Of a DNA stretch of 64,000 bases, positions 8,351 to 15,017 are shown piece by piece. Position 1 is the first letter of the stretch; every line of letters starts with the position of its first letter. The notes beneath the pieces were generated by a model. It saw only the letters and a program-made list of their open reading frames with translations, was not told the origin of the DNA and did not search any database. The stretch spans positions 1 to 64,000 of the forward strand of contig CANGME010000005.1 in NCBI GenBank assembly GCA_947455145.1. The letters are read 5' to 3'. Source of the stretch: Comamonadaceae bacterium. Lineage in GTDB: Bacteria > Pseudomonadota > Gammaproteobacteria > Burkholderiales > Burkholderiaceae_C. The translations under genes and the position numbers were made by a program.

Positions 8351-8815
8351 ATGACTCTGCACGCTTCCGACCAAGAAGAAATAAAGCCTCAGTGGAAAGC
8401 TCGGCTTCAAGATCTGCTGAGCCCCGCCACAAGAGGAAAACGCAAACTTCTTCTCATAGTAAGCACTACTTCTTTATTGTTTGTTGTTCTCGGGTTATTC
8501 CCCACAAAAATAGAAACCCTCGGCATCACATTCGAGAGCAAAGATAAAGTGCAAATGGTTCTCTTGATAAGCGCAATAAATATATACGCACTAGTTGGTT
8601 TCTTTCTCTACGCTTGGGGTGACTTCCATCTAGTCAAACGGAGTCTTGCGGCATCAACAACTGGGTACCTTGACGCATTTATGAAGGGAAAAGCAACGCG
8701 CATAGAATCTCTGAACTTTTACTTACGCATTCTTTTCGATTTCGGCTTACCTTTGGGTTATGGCGGCTACGCGATATTCAGGTTGTACCAAATATTCAAA
8801 GTCACTCCACTATGA
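8351..8815 (+). CDS. Cassette 2 small membrane protein, unknown function
   Basis: A protein of 154 residues. The ATG is 10 bp inside the cassette, and the AGGG of the attC core itself (8343-8346) sits at ribosome-binding distance, so the core site appears to double as Shine-Dalgarno sequence. Three hydrophobic stretches are visible: LLLIVSTTSLLFVVLGLF (about 33-50), VLLISAINIYALVGFFLYAW (about 69-88) and a weaker one near the C-terminus (FGLPLGYGGYAIF). The N-terminus is charged and cytoplasmic-like. No family recognised. Confidence 0.7.
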   Translation: MTLHASDQEEIKPQWKARLQDLLSPATRGKRKLLLIVSTTSLLFVVLGLFPTKIETLGITFESKDKVQMVLLISAINIYALVGFFLYAWGDFHLVKRSLAASTTGYLDAFMKGKATRIESLNFYLRILFDFGLPLGYGGYAIFRLYQIFKVTPL

Positions 8816-8855
8816 ATCTAAAAAGCAAATCGGCCCGCCATCCCCATGTAACAAG

Positions 8856-8954
8856 CCCTAACCCGCCGGTCGAGAGGGACCGCCTGCCAGCTGCGCTGGC
8901 AGGTTCCCTCCGCGGCTTCACCGCTCCGGCGGCCCCTCACCTAGCACGTTAGGC
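8856..8954 (+). other. attC2 (99 bp)
   Basis: R'' CCCTAAC (8856-8862) and R' GTTAGGC (8948-8954). The interior includes a perfect CCTGCCAGC/GCTGGCAGG hairpin. R'' is the reverse complement of cassette 2's left core GTTAGGG. It is the longest attC in the array. Confidence 0.9.
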
Positions 8955-9027
8955 CCCGCAAATCAGATTTTCGGCTCCGCAACCAAAGCCTTAGTGAGAA
9001 CATTGCCTTCAACTGTCCAATCCGCCT

Positions 9028-9729
9028 ATGAATAAATATATTTTTCTGGTGATCATTTTAACTCTTGGCGCATGCTCAAAACCAATTGAGACCATATTGC
9101 CAACGTCGATAGACAAGATGGACAGCATCAGTCAACAGGTTGCGAAACTGTCGCCTGAGGAGAGAGAACTGTTTCAGGGTTACCTACGCGACCACGATTC
9201 GATCCCTCCTGGACTGACAATCGGCAGAGCTATAGATGAAGAACGAATCCTCCTGAAAAAGAAGGATGAAGAATTAAAGGCGCTTCAGGAAAAAATAAGA
9301 TCATTAAAAGAAGATTGGCGCTTTGAAATAAAGGTAGACAAATTCACCGATAGAAAAATGGCGTTTGCGGCGATTTCAGCGTTCGACCAAGGCGAACAAG
9401 GCTTTATCAACGTCGCTTGTTTTCCCAGCGGGATTGAAGTAAAGGTGAGTACAGGTAAGTACATTGGTGATTCACGAATACTTAAAGACAACGTTAAATA
9501 TAGAGTCGATGACGGTGCCGCCGTTACGACAAAGATGAGTCCAACTTCAAAGGAATTCGTGTACGAAAACGACGCGAAGTCCAAGTTCTTAAAGGCATTG
9601 ATGTCCGGGAAGAAAATCATAGTTGAACTTACTAGCTACAATTTCGAAACATCATCAGCCAGCTTCTCACTAAATGGAGCACAACCAGCAATCGAGAAGG
9701 TACTAGCTCTTTGCGAAGGAAAAAGGTAG
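9028..9729 (+). CDS. Cassette 3 lipoprotein with coiled coil, unknown function
   Basis: A protein of 233 residues. It starts MNKYIFLVIILTLGACS, a short signal peptide with lipobox LGAC (Cys 16), so it is probably a periplasmic lipoprotein. Residues about 75-96 are Lys/Glu-rich with heptad-like spacing (KKKDEELKALQEKIRSLKE), suggesting a short coiled coil. The C-terminal half looks like a beta-rich domain ending in an AIEKVLALC segment. Codon use is AT-rich compared with the flanking chromosome, consistent with acquisition. No family recognised with confidence. Confidence 0.7.
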   Translation: MNKYIFLVIILTLGACSKPIETILPTSIDKMDSISQQVAKLSPEERELFQGYLRDHDSIPPGLTIGRAIDEERILLKKKDEELKALQEKIRSLKEDWRFEIKVDKFTDRKMAFAAISAFDQGEQGFINVACFPSGIEVKVSTGKYIGDSRILKDNVKYRVDDGAAVTTKMSPTSKEFVYENDAKSKFLKALMSGKKIIVELTSYNFETSSASFSLNGAQPAIEKVLALCEGKR

Positions 9730-9792
9730 TTCCGGCCCAGTACGCGGCACAGGCAAGTCAAGAAACAGATTCGCCAAAATTAAGCCAGCGTG

Positions 9793-9861
9793 GCCTCACC
9801 CTTCGTTGCACCGGACTTACCCCGGGGTACCGGGTCAAGCCGGTGAACTCAAACGTTAACC
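9793..9861 (+). other. attC3 (69 bp, degenerate R'')
   Basis: R' GTTAACC (9855-9861) and R'' GCCTCAC (9793-9799), one mismatch from the expected GCCTAAC. The inner arms CACCGG/CCGGTG surround an ACCCCGGGGT core. It is the least well conserved attC here. Confidence 0.7.
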
Positions 9862-9892
9862 GTCACAAAACCTCTAGGTGTACTATCTGCCC

Positions 9893-10114
9893 ATGATTGA
9901 TTGGTCTTCCTGTTCGGTCGTTGAACGAGACCCCGCTAGAGTTAGTGGGGCATGGCTTTTTCGTGGAACGCGGATACCAGTCGCAGCCCTGTTTGAAAAC
10001 CTCGAGGACGATGCGTCGGTTCATGAGTTTGTCGATTGGTTTCCGGGTGTGACGATAGCGCAAGCCCGTGTTGTACTTGACTACGCAGCTCGTAGTGCAA
10101 TGGCGACGGCATAA
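9893..10114 (+). CDS. Cassette 4 DUF433 antitoxin
   Basis: About 73 residues from the ATG at 9893 (a GTG at 9878 would add five). It shows the DUF433 pattern: an N-terminal RDPARVSGAWLFRGTRIPV beta segment followed by a helix-turn-helix-like region (VHEFVDWFPGVTIAQARVVLDYA). DUF433 proteins are DNA-binding antitoxins paired with DUF5615 PIN-like toxins, which is the next gene. The stop TAA directly abuts the toxin ATG, so translation is probably coupled. Likely autoregulatory, by family precedent. Confidence 0.85.
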   Translation: MIDWSSCSVVERDPARVSGAWLFRGTRIPVAALFENLEDDASVHEFVDWFPGVTIAQARVVLDYAARSAMATA

Positions 10115-10435
10115 ATGCGGGTCTTGTTCGATCAAGGTACGCCTGCACCTTTACGCCAGCTACTATCGGGGCATGAGGTTGAAACGGCATATGAGCGGGG
10201 ATGGTCGAGTTTGCAAAACGGTCAACTGATTGTGGCCGCTGAAGCCGCCGGATTCACCATCTTTGTGACAACAGACCGAAACCTGAAATATCAGCAAAAT
10301 CTTGCTTCGCGCCAAATGGCCATTGTTGTTTTGCTGACCACCAGCTGGCCGCGCATCAAAGCGGCATCTGCACCAGTCGTGAACGCCGTCACTGAATCAC
10401 TGCCCGGTGACTATGTCGAGGTGGCTGTCCCATGA
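10115..10435 (+). CDS. Cassette 4 DUF5615 PIN-like toxin
   Basis: A protein of 106 residues. It starts MRVLFDQGTP with the first acidic residue of a PIN-like nuclease (Asp 6), and has VTTDRNLKYQ with the central TD/R motif about 50 residues later. DUF5615 proteins are PIN-superfamily putative RNases acting as toxins. The pair with the upstream DUF433 gene is standard. The stop TGA (10433-10435) is 1 bp before the attC R'' site, so the cassette is maximally compact. Confidence 0.85.
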   Translation: MRVLFDQGTPAPLRQLLSGHEVETAYERGWSSLQNGQLIVAAEAAGFTIFVTTDRNLKYQQNLASRQMAIVVLLTTSWPRIKAASAPVVNAVTESLPGDYVEVAVP

Positions 10436-10436
10436 T

Positions 10437-10494
10437 GGTTAACTGGTCATCCCAACGGATGGCTACTGCCACCCGCTGAATTTCGACGTTAACG
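10437..10494 (+). other. attC4 (58 bp)
   Basis: R'' GGTTAAC (10437-10443) and R' GTTAACG (10488-10494). Its sequence is clearly related to attC5: both begin xGTTAACTGGTC and end GAATTTCRACGTTAA, unlike attC1-3 and attC6. Confidence 0.88.
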
Positions 10495-10526
10495 CGCAGA
10501 ACAGCGACCGTGGTAATCTACGTCCC

Positions 10527-10760
10527 ATGAACCAAATTTCTGTTGCCGATATTTTGGAACTGCCCGTGCAGGAGCGCATTCAGCTCGTTGAAGTGATTTG
10601 GGAAAGCATTGCCGCCTTCCCACAAGCCATTGAGGTTTCACCTGAGCTAAAGACCGAACTCGAGGCCCGTTTAGCCGACTTTGAGAGGAACCCAGAAGCC
10701 GGTTATTCCTGGGATCAAGTAAAGGCACATTTAAGAAGCGGGTCGTGGCGTACCGCTTGA
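10527..10760 (+). CDS. Cassette 5 addiction-module antitoxin (ParD-like, intact)
   Basis: A protein of 77 residues with the signature of the short addiction-module family: ILELPVQERIQLVEVIWESIA, a central LKTELEARLADFERNPEAG and the C-terminal W-D-VK-LR segment. Such proteins pair with RelE/ParE-type toxins. The 3' end overlaps the start of the toxin reading frame at 10745. The antitoxin appears undamaged although its toxin carries a frameshift, so it may persist as an orphan antitoxin and DNA-binding regulator. Confidence 0.82.
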   Translation: MNQISVADILELPVQERIQLVEVIWESIAAFPQAIEVSPELKTELEARLADFERNPEAGYSWDQVKAHLRSGSWRTA

Positions 10761-11048
10761 AATTTTCCGGTCGAGCCGTTCGCGAAATTGGTGAAGCGTT
10801 GGATTGGTATCGAGGAACAAAGTAAAGGGCTGGGTTCTGAATTTGAGCTGGCTTTTGAACTTCAACTTAAGCGCCTTGAGCAAGTTCCGCTTTTGTACGC
10901 GGAAATTGTCCCAGGCGTACGCCGCACGCTCTTGCCTCGGTTCCCGTATGGCGTTTTTTACACGGTAAAGAATGATTTGGTTCACGTTCTGGCCGTCATT
11001 CACAATGCACGCAATCCACGGCGTTGGCCACATGAACGTGCCCGTTAA
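10745..11048 (+). pseudogene. Cassette 5 RelE/ParE-family toxin, frameshifted
   Basis: Starting at GTG 10745 the frame reads VAYRLKFSGRAVREIGEALDWY, a typical ParE N-terminus, then ends at TAA 10823-10825. The remainder continues in the next frame as EEQSKGLGSEFELAFEL and the C-terminal PYGVFYTVKNDLVHVLAVIH and RNPRRW segments. A single extra C at about 10811, between TAT and GAG, explains the break. An open frame from 10788 exists but would start inside helix 1. The original stop (11046-11048) overlaps the attC R''. Either the toxin was inactivated or this is a sequencing error. Confidence 0.85.
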
Positions 11049-11096
11049 CTGGTCTTTCCACCGGACGCTTTGCGTCAGTGAATTTCAACGTTAAAT
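11043..11096 (+). other. attC5 (54 bp)
   Basis: R'' CGTTAAC (11043-11049) and R' GTTAAAT (11090-11096). R'' matches cassette 5's left core GTTAACG. The toxin stop codon TAA is embedded in R''. Confidence 0.88.
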
Positions 11097-11169
11097 TTCA
11101 GCGTGTTGGGTGTCGAAATTGCGATAGCTCGCGATTGCAAGGCAATGTTTTCGTATATACAATAACCTA

Positions 11170-11445
11170 ATGCGCGTCTCCTACGATCCATCCAAACGTG
11201 AAAAGGCGTTGGCAGATCGAGGATTGGATTTTAAAGATGCGGTTGTCGTGTTCGATGGCCTGACAGTCGAGGTTGAAGATACGCGCAAGGATTATGGTGA
11301 AAAGCGGATCATTTGTTACGGCTTACTGGCCGGACGCATGGTGGTTGTCGGCTACACCCCGCGTGGCACGGTGCGCCACATTTTTAGTATGCGAAAGGCA
11401 AATGATCGTGAACAAACACGCCTCGCCCCGTACTTTGGGCTCTGA
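11170..11445 (+). CDS. brnT: Cassette 6 BrnT-family ribonuclease toxin
   Basis: A protein of 91 residues. It shows the BrnT pattern: YDPSKREKALADRGLDF, VVVFDG, the DTRKDYGEKRIICYG segment and a C-terminal RHIFSMRKANDRE. BrnT is a RelE-fold ribonuclease that inhibits translation and is neutralised by BrnA. The toxin-before-antitoxin order and the gene overlap are typical of brnTA. No damage is visible. It begins 80 bp inside the cassette, leaving room for its own promoter. Confidence 0.92.
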   Translation: MRVSYDPSKREKALADRGLDFKDAVVVFDGLTVEVEDTRKDYGEKRIICYGLLAGRMVVVGYTPRGTVRHIFSMRKANDREQTRLAPYFGL

Positions 11446-11701
11446 TCTTGCGCGTGTAGATGCGCATGTTGTAAAGCCTGCGGAATACAAAGAACTGCCA
11501 GAACTCACCGATGACCTGCTTAGCCGTGCCGTGGTTAAAAAAGGTGGCCGCCCCAAGTCTGCAAGTCCCAGGCAACTTATTTCCTTGCGTTTGCCGGTAG
11601 ATGTTGTTTCTAAGTGGCGTGCCACCGGACCTGGCTGGCAAACTCGCATGGCAGAGCGTCTTGCTCGGGCGCATGTAGTGCGGGCAAGTAGTGAAATTTA
11701 A
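11402..11701 (+). CDS. brnA: Cassette 6 BrnA-family antitoxin
   Basis: I chose ATG 11402 (MIVNKHASPRTLG) because BrnA proteins start this way; it overlaps brnT by 44 bp and gives 99 residues. The C-terminus carries the ribbon-helix-helix part RPKSASPRQLISLRLPVDVV and WRATGPGWQTRMAERL. BrnA dimers bind and mask BrnT and repress their own promoter. The stop TAA at 11699-11701 lies inside the attC R'' sequence, again a maximally compact cassette end. Confidence 0.9.
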   Translation: MIVNKHASPRTLGSDLARVDAHVVKPAEYKELPELTDDLLSRAVVKKGGRPKSASPRQLISLRLPVDVVSKWRATGPGWQTRMAERLARAHVVRASSEI

Positions 11702-11782
11702 CAATTTGCTCGTCACGGACACGCAGCCAAAGCTTTCCGCTTCGCGGCCAATGCTGCGCGCCGGACAGCGCCAACGTTGGGC
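11696..11782 (+). other. attC6 (87 bp)
   Basis: R'' ATTTAAC (11696-11702) and R' GTTGGGC (11776-11782). R'' is the reverse complement of cassette 6's left core GTTAAAT and includes the brnA stop codon. Confidence 0.88.
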
Positions 11783-11861
11783 CTCGGTTTTCGCTGCTTT
11801 TGTGCATTTACAATACGTACGAAATAACGTACCATTCAGTTCTAACACGTAAGGAAACAAA

Positions 11862-12104
11862 ATGCATGCACTTACCGCTAGCGAAGCTCGCGCTAATCTT
11901 TACCGAATCATTGATGAGACTGCGGAGTCTCATGAACCCATCATCATTTCAGGCAAGCGAACAAGTGCTGTTTTGCTGTCGGTTGAAGACTGGAGTGCAA
12001 TACAAGAAACTTTGTACCTGCTTGCGGTGCCAGGTATGCGCGAATCCATCAAAGCCGGTATGGCTGAACCGCTAGCAAAGAGTGTGAAGGCACTCAAGTG
12101 GTGA
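11862..12104 (+). CDS. Cassette 7 YefM/Phd-type antitoxin
   Basis: A protein of 80 residues. It starts MHALTASEARANLYRIIDE, the YefM/Phd N-terminal DNA-binding fold, followed by EPIIISGKRTSAVLLSVEDW. A good ribosome-binding site (AAGGAA) lies upstream. The 3' end overlaps the toxin start by 7 bp. It neutralises the downstream YoeB-like RNase and should autorepress the operon, by family knowledge. No truncation is visible. Confidence 0.9.
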   Translation: MHALTASEARANLYRIIDETAESHEPIIISGKRTSAVLLSVEDWSAIQETLYLLAVPGMRESIKAGMAEPLAKSVKALKW

Positions 12105-12364
12105 GTTGGGAAATCGTTTTTGCCAAGCAGGCGCTCAAAGATGCCAAAAAGCTTGCCGCCAGCGGGCTCAAGCCGAAAGCGCAAGAACTGCTTGCGATTC
12201 TCGCGACCAATCCGCTACAAAATCCGCCACCCTATGAGAAGTTGGTCGGAGACTTGGCCGGTGCTTACTCGCGACGCATCAACATTCAGCACCGCATTGT
12301 GTATGAGGTATTCACCAAGGAAGGTGTCGTTCGTGTCTTGCGATTGTGGACCCACTATGAGTGA
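12098..12364 (+). CDS. Cassette 7 YoeB-type mRNA-interferase toxin
   Basis: A protein of 88 residues of the RelE superfamily, Txe/YoeB group: SWEIVFAKQALKDAKKL, NPPPYEKLVGDLAGAYSRRIN, HRIVYEVF and a C-terminal LRLWTHYE with the His-Tyr pair. YoeB cleaves mRNA at the ribosomal A site. It overlaps its antitoxin gene. It is the last gene of the recognisable array. No convincing attC follows, so the cassette is either truncated at its right end or its attC has decayed. Confidence 0.9.
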   Translation: MVSWEIVFAKQALKDAKKLAASGLKPKAQELLAILATNPLQNPPPYEKLVGDLAGAYSRRINIQHRIVYEVFTKEGVVRVLRLWTHYE

Positions 12365-12417
12365 ATGGGCTCACGGGTCGGCCTACTCTGACTGAAGTTG
12401 AAGTTGACCCCATTTCA

Positions 12418-12450
12418 CGGACACCTTATTGTTCAACAAGAAGGTGTCCG
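12418..12450. repeat. 33-bp near-perfect palindrome at the distal end of the array
   Basis: Two 16-base arms (CGGACACCTTATTGTT and AACAAGAAGGTGTCCG) are separated by a single C, with one mismatch. It lies 54 bp after the last toxin gene. It could be a transcription terminator lacking a U-tract, or the fused ends of a lost insertion sequence, since the GGACACC motif and the TTGACCCCA preceding it resemble IS-end sequences. The base count is direct; the role is open. Confidence 0.6.
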
Positions 12451-12593
12451 AATTGTCCAAACTGAGAGGGCGCATATTATTTTTAACTTGGTGGTTTGAC
12501 TCTCGATTGGTGTATGCACCAATCTGGTACCACTTTTTTAGCGACCACTGCCTATCAGTAAAGGACTAGTTTTCAGACTCAATCGAATTATTT

Positions 12594-12666
12594 TGCTGCA
12601 ATGCAACAAAAAAGCTTGCATTTGTACGGGTTATCCCTATAATTCGTTTTATGCTGCACTGCAACA
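12594..12666 (+). promoter_or_regulatory. Phasin promoter flanked by two TGCTGCAnTGCAACA elements (candidate PhaR operators)
   Basis: Two near-identical 15-mers, TGCTGCAATGCAACA (12594-12608) and TGCTGCACTGCAACA (12652-12666), bracket a sigma70-like promoter: TTGCAT at 12616-12621, a 16-base gap, then TATAAT at 12638-12643. The phasin repressor PhaR controls phasin genes in related bacteria and binds TGC-rich palindromes. The rest of the 12451-12734 spacer is AT-rich with no gene visible. Confidence 0.65.
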
Positions 12667-12734
12667 TAGAATTTAAAGCAAGTTCTGATGGCGTAGCGCA
12701 CTAACTCATTAACTTAAACCTCAAGGACATCATC

Positions 12735-13280
12735 ATGAACATCAACGCTGAACAATTCATCGCATCAAACAAAGAAAACCTGCAAGCCCTCGAAGGCGCA
12801 GCCACTCAAGCTTTCTCTGGCGTAGAGAAGCTGGTTGAGCTGAACATGGCAGCCTCCAAGGCCGCTTTGGGCGAGTCGTTCTCTCACCTGCAAGCTGCTT
12901 TTGGTGCCAAGACACCCCAGGAATTTATGGCACTGCAGTCGGCCTTTTTCAAGCCCGTGGCTGAGAAATCTTCCGCTTACTTCCAACATGTTCAAACCAT
13001 TGCGACCGACAGCGGCGCTGGTTTCACCAAAACCGTTGAAGCCAAAATCGCTGAAGCGAAAACCGCATTTGACACCGCTGTGGAAAACATGGAAAAGAAC
13101 GCTCCTACCGGTACAGAAACCGCAGTGGCCGCTTTCCGCAGCGCGCTGACCGCTGGTCAAAAAGCTGTTGATTCGGCTCAAGCTTCTGCCAAGAAGGCTG
13201 TGGAAGCTGCTCAGACCAACTTCGCCGCTGCATCAAAGCAAGCTGTTGACGCTGCCAAGAAGGCCGCTAAAGTTGCTTAA
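12735..13280 (+). CDS. phaP: Phasin family protein (PHA granule-associated)
   Basis: A protein of 181 residues, Ala-rich and predicted mostly helical, with the phasin start MNINAEQFIASNKENLQALEG and a repetitive Ala/Lys C-terminus (SAKKAVEAAQTNFAAASKQA). It coats polyhydroxyalkanoate granules in the cytoplasm. There is no signal peptide. A ribosome-binding site (AAGGA) lies upstream. It has its own promoter with two repeated elements and is followed by strong terminator-like hairpins, so it is probably a single-gene highly expressed unit. Pha synthesis genes are not in the window. Confidence 0.9.
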   Translation: MNINAEQFIASNKENLQALEGAATQAFSGVEKLVELNMAASKAALGESFSHLQAAFGAKTPQEFMALQSAFFKPVAEKSSAYFQHVQTIATDSGAGFTKTVEAKIAEAKTAFDTAVENMEKNAPTGTETAVAAFRSALTAGQKAVDSAQASAKKAVEAAQTNFAAASKQAVDAAKKAAKVA

Positions 13281-13299
13281 ATTTGAACCAAGCGTTCAA

Positions 13300-13325
13300 C
13301 TGCCCTAACGTGAAAGTTAGGGCAG
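13300..13325 (+). terminator. Phasin terminator hairpin 1
   Basis: A perfect 10-bp stem CTGCCCTAAC/GTTAGGGCAG with a 6-base loop, 19 bp after the phasin stop. It superficially resembles integron core sites but is only a short hairpin. Confidence 0.6.
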
Positions 13326-13363
13326 ATAGACAAACGGCACCTTAGGGTGCCGTTTGTCTATCT
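13324..13363 (+). terminator. Phasin terminator hairpin 2
   Basis: An 18-bp perfect stem, AGATAGACAAACGGCACC and its complement, with the loop TTAG, sharing two bases with the previous hairpin. It is followed by a T-rich but broken stretch (GCTTCTATCTG). This double structure probably isolates the phasin gene from lysS. Confidence 0.65.
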
Positions 13364-13465
13364 GCTTCTATCTGCTCCATTGCTTGATGATCTCCTGATG
13401 GTCACTCGCGGTTCTGCTGGATGGAATTAAAATTCACATCTTTCGTCTCCCACTCACCTCCCCCC

Positions 13466-15004
13466 ATGTCTGAGCCCATTAATACACCAGCCCCCATCCC
13501 CGCACAAGACGAAAACCAGTTGATCGCCGAACGGCGCGAAAAACTGAAGATCATTCGCCAGCAGCAAGCCCAGGGCAAGGGCGTGGCGTTTCCTAATGAC
13601 TTTAAACCGGCTGACCGCGCCGCTGCGCTGTTTGCAGCCCACGCCGGACAAACACCCGAGGGCCTGGTCGAGCAAGGCAGCACAGCCAGCGTGGCGGGCC
13701 GCATGATGCTCAAGCGCGTGATGGGCAAGGCCAGTTTTTGCACGCTGCAAGACAGCACCGGGCGCATCCAGATTTACGTCAAGGGTGAAGAGGTGGGTGA
13801 AGATATCTATGAGCAGTTCAAACACTGGGATTTGGGCGACATCGTGGCCGCAGAGGGTCGCATCTTCAAGACCAAGACGGGCGAGTTGTCCATCCACGCC
13901 ACCAGCGTGCGCCTGCTGACCAAGAGTCTGCGCCCCATGCCGGACAAGTTCCACGGCATGGCAGACCAAGAAGTGAAGTACCGCCAGCGCTATGTGGATT
14001 TGATGACGGACGAGACCACCCGCCAGCGCTTCATCCAGCGCAGCAAGGCCGTGACATCGATCCGCGAGTTCATGGTCAAGCACGACTTTTTGGAAGTCGA
14101 AACACCCATGCTGCACCCCATCCCCGGCGGGGCCAATGCCAAGCCCTTCACCACGCACCACAATGCGCTAGACCAAGAAATGTTCCTGCGCATTGCGCCT
14201 GAGCTGTACTTGAAGCGACTGCTGGTGGGCGGCTTTGAGCGCGTGTTTGAGATCAACCGCAACTTCCGCAACGAAGGCATCTCGGTGCGCCACAACCCCG
14301 AGTTCACCATGATGGAGTTCTACGCGGCTTATTGGGACTACCAAGACTTGATGACCTTCACCGAAGGCCTGATACGCCACGCCGCGCTGCAAACCGCAGG
14401 CACCACCGCTTTGAACTACGGCGGCAAGCCGGTTGATCTGTCGCAGCCTTTTGAGCGCCTGACCATCCGCGAAGCCATCCTCAAGCACACCGAAGCCGCC
14501 TCCAACGTGGACGACCGCGATTGGCTCATCAACGCCCTGCGCAAGCTGGGCCTGACCGAAGCCAAGAAGCAGCTCTCCACCCGCAGCCTGGCCACGCTGC
14601 AAGTGATGTACTTTGAAGAGACGGTAGAAGAAAAGCTTTGGCAACCCACCTTTATCTGCGAGCACCCGGTGGAGATATCGCCCCTGGCGCGTGCCAGCGA
14701 CAAGCACCCGGAGGTGACTGAGCGTTTTGAGCTGTACATCACCGGGCGCGAATTCGGCAACGGCTTCTCAGAGTTGAACGACGCCGAAGAGCAAGCCGCG
14801 CGCTTTCATGGTCAGGTTGCAGCTAAGGACGATGGCGACGACGAAGCCATGTTCTTTGACCACGACTTCGTGCGTGCGCTGGAGTACGGCATGCCCCCAG
14901 CAGGCGGCTGCGGCATCGGCATTGACCGCCTGATGATGCTGCTGACCGACAGCCCGAGCATCCGCGACATCATCCTGTTCCCGGCCTTGCGCCGCGAACA
15001 TTAA
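13466..15004 (+). CDS. lysS: Lysyl-tRNA synthetase (class II)
   Basis: A protein of 512 residues from ATG 13466 ([12 protein letters not shown]); the in-frame ATG at 13421 would add 15 unrelated residues. It has the OB-fold anticodon-binding domain (about 60-165) and class II motifs: motif 2 [20 protein letters not shown] and motif 3 [19 protein letters not shown]. It charges tRNA-Lys in the cytoplasm. It is a core chromosomal gene of normal length, confirming that the region to the right of the integron is stable chromosome. Confidence 0.97.
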   Translation: MSEPINTPAPIPAQDENQLIAERREKLKIIRQQQAQGKGVAFPNDFKPADRAAALFAAHAGQTPEGLVEQGSTASVAGRMMLKRVMGKASFCTLQDSTGRIQIYVKGEEVGEDIYEQFKHWDLGDIVAAEGRIFKTKTGELSIHATSVRLLTKSLRPMPDKFHGMADQEVKYRQRYVDLMTDETTRQRFIQRSKAVTSIREFMVKHDFLEVETPMLHPIPGGANAKPFTTHHNALDQEMFLRIAPELYLKRLLVGGFERVFEINRNFRNEGISVRHNPEFTMMEFYAAYWDYQDLMTFTEGLIRHAALQTAGTTALNYGGKPVDLSQPFERLTIREAILKHTEAASNVDDRDWLINALRKLGLTEAKKQLSTRSLATLQVMYFEETVEEKLWQPTFICEHPVEISPLARASDKHPEVTERFELYITGREFGNGFSELNDAEEQAARFHGQVAAKDDGDDEAMFFDHDFVRALEYGMPPAGGCGIGIDRLMMLLTDSPSIRDIILFPALRREH

Positions 15005-15017
15005 GCGCCATTCAATT

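Larger units (their letters stand above)
6606..12364 (+). mobile_element. Integron gene-cassette array, seven cassettes
   Basis: Cassettes run plus-strand away from intI, as in all integrons. Borders from core sites: C1 6606-8340, C2 8341-8948, C3 8949-9855, C4 9856-10488, C5 10489-11090, C6 11091-11776, C7 from 11777 with its right end lost. Left core and own attC R'' pairs are GTTATGC/GCATAAC, GTTAGGG/CCCTAAC, GTTAGGC/GCCTCAC (one mismatch), GTTAACC/GGTTAAC, GTTAACG/CGTTAAC and GTTAAAT/ATTTAAC. C1 holds two genes, C2 and C3 one each, and C4-C7 one toxin-antitoxin pair each. C1-C3 are clearly more AT-rich than the flanking chromosome. I chose the last gene's end as the limit. Confidence 0.92.

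Noticed and set aside
12368-12374. GGCTCAC after yoeB as the R'' of a seventh attC
   Set aside because: It differs at three of seven positions from the required GCCCAAC, and no matching R' follows.
13300-13325. CCCTAAC...GTTAGGG pair after the phasin gene looks like integron core sites
   Set aside because: The spacing is only 6 bases, so it cannot form an attC; it is a perfect hairpin at a terminator position.
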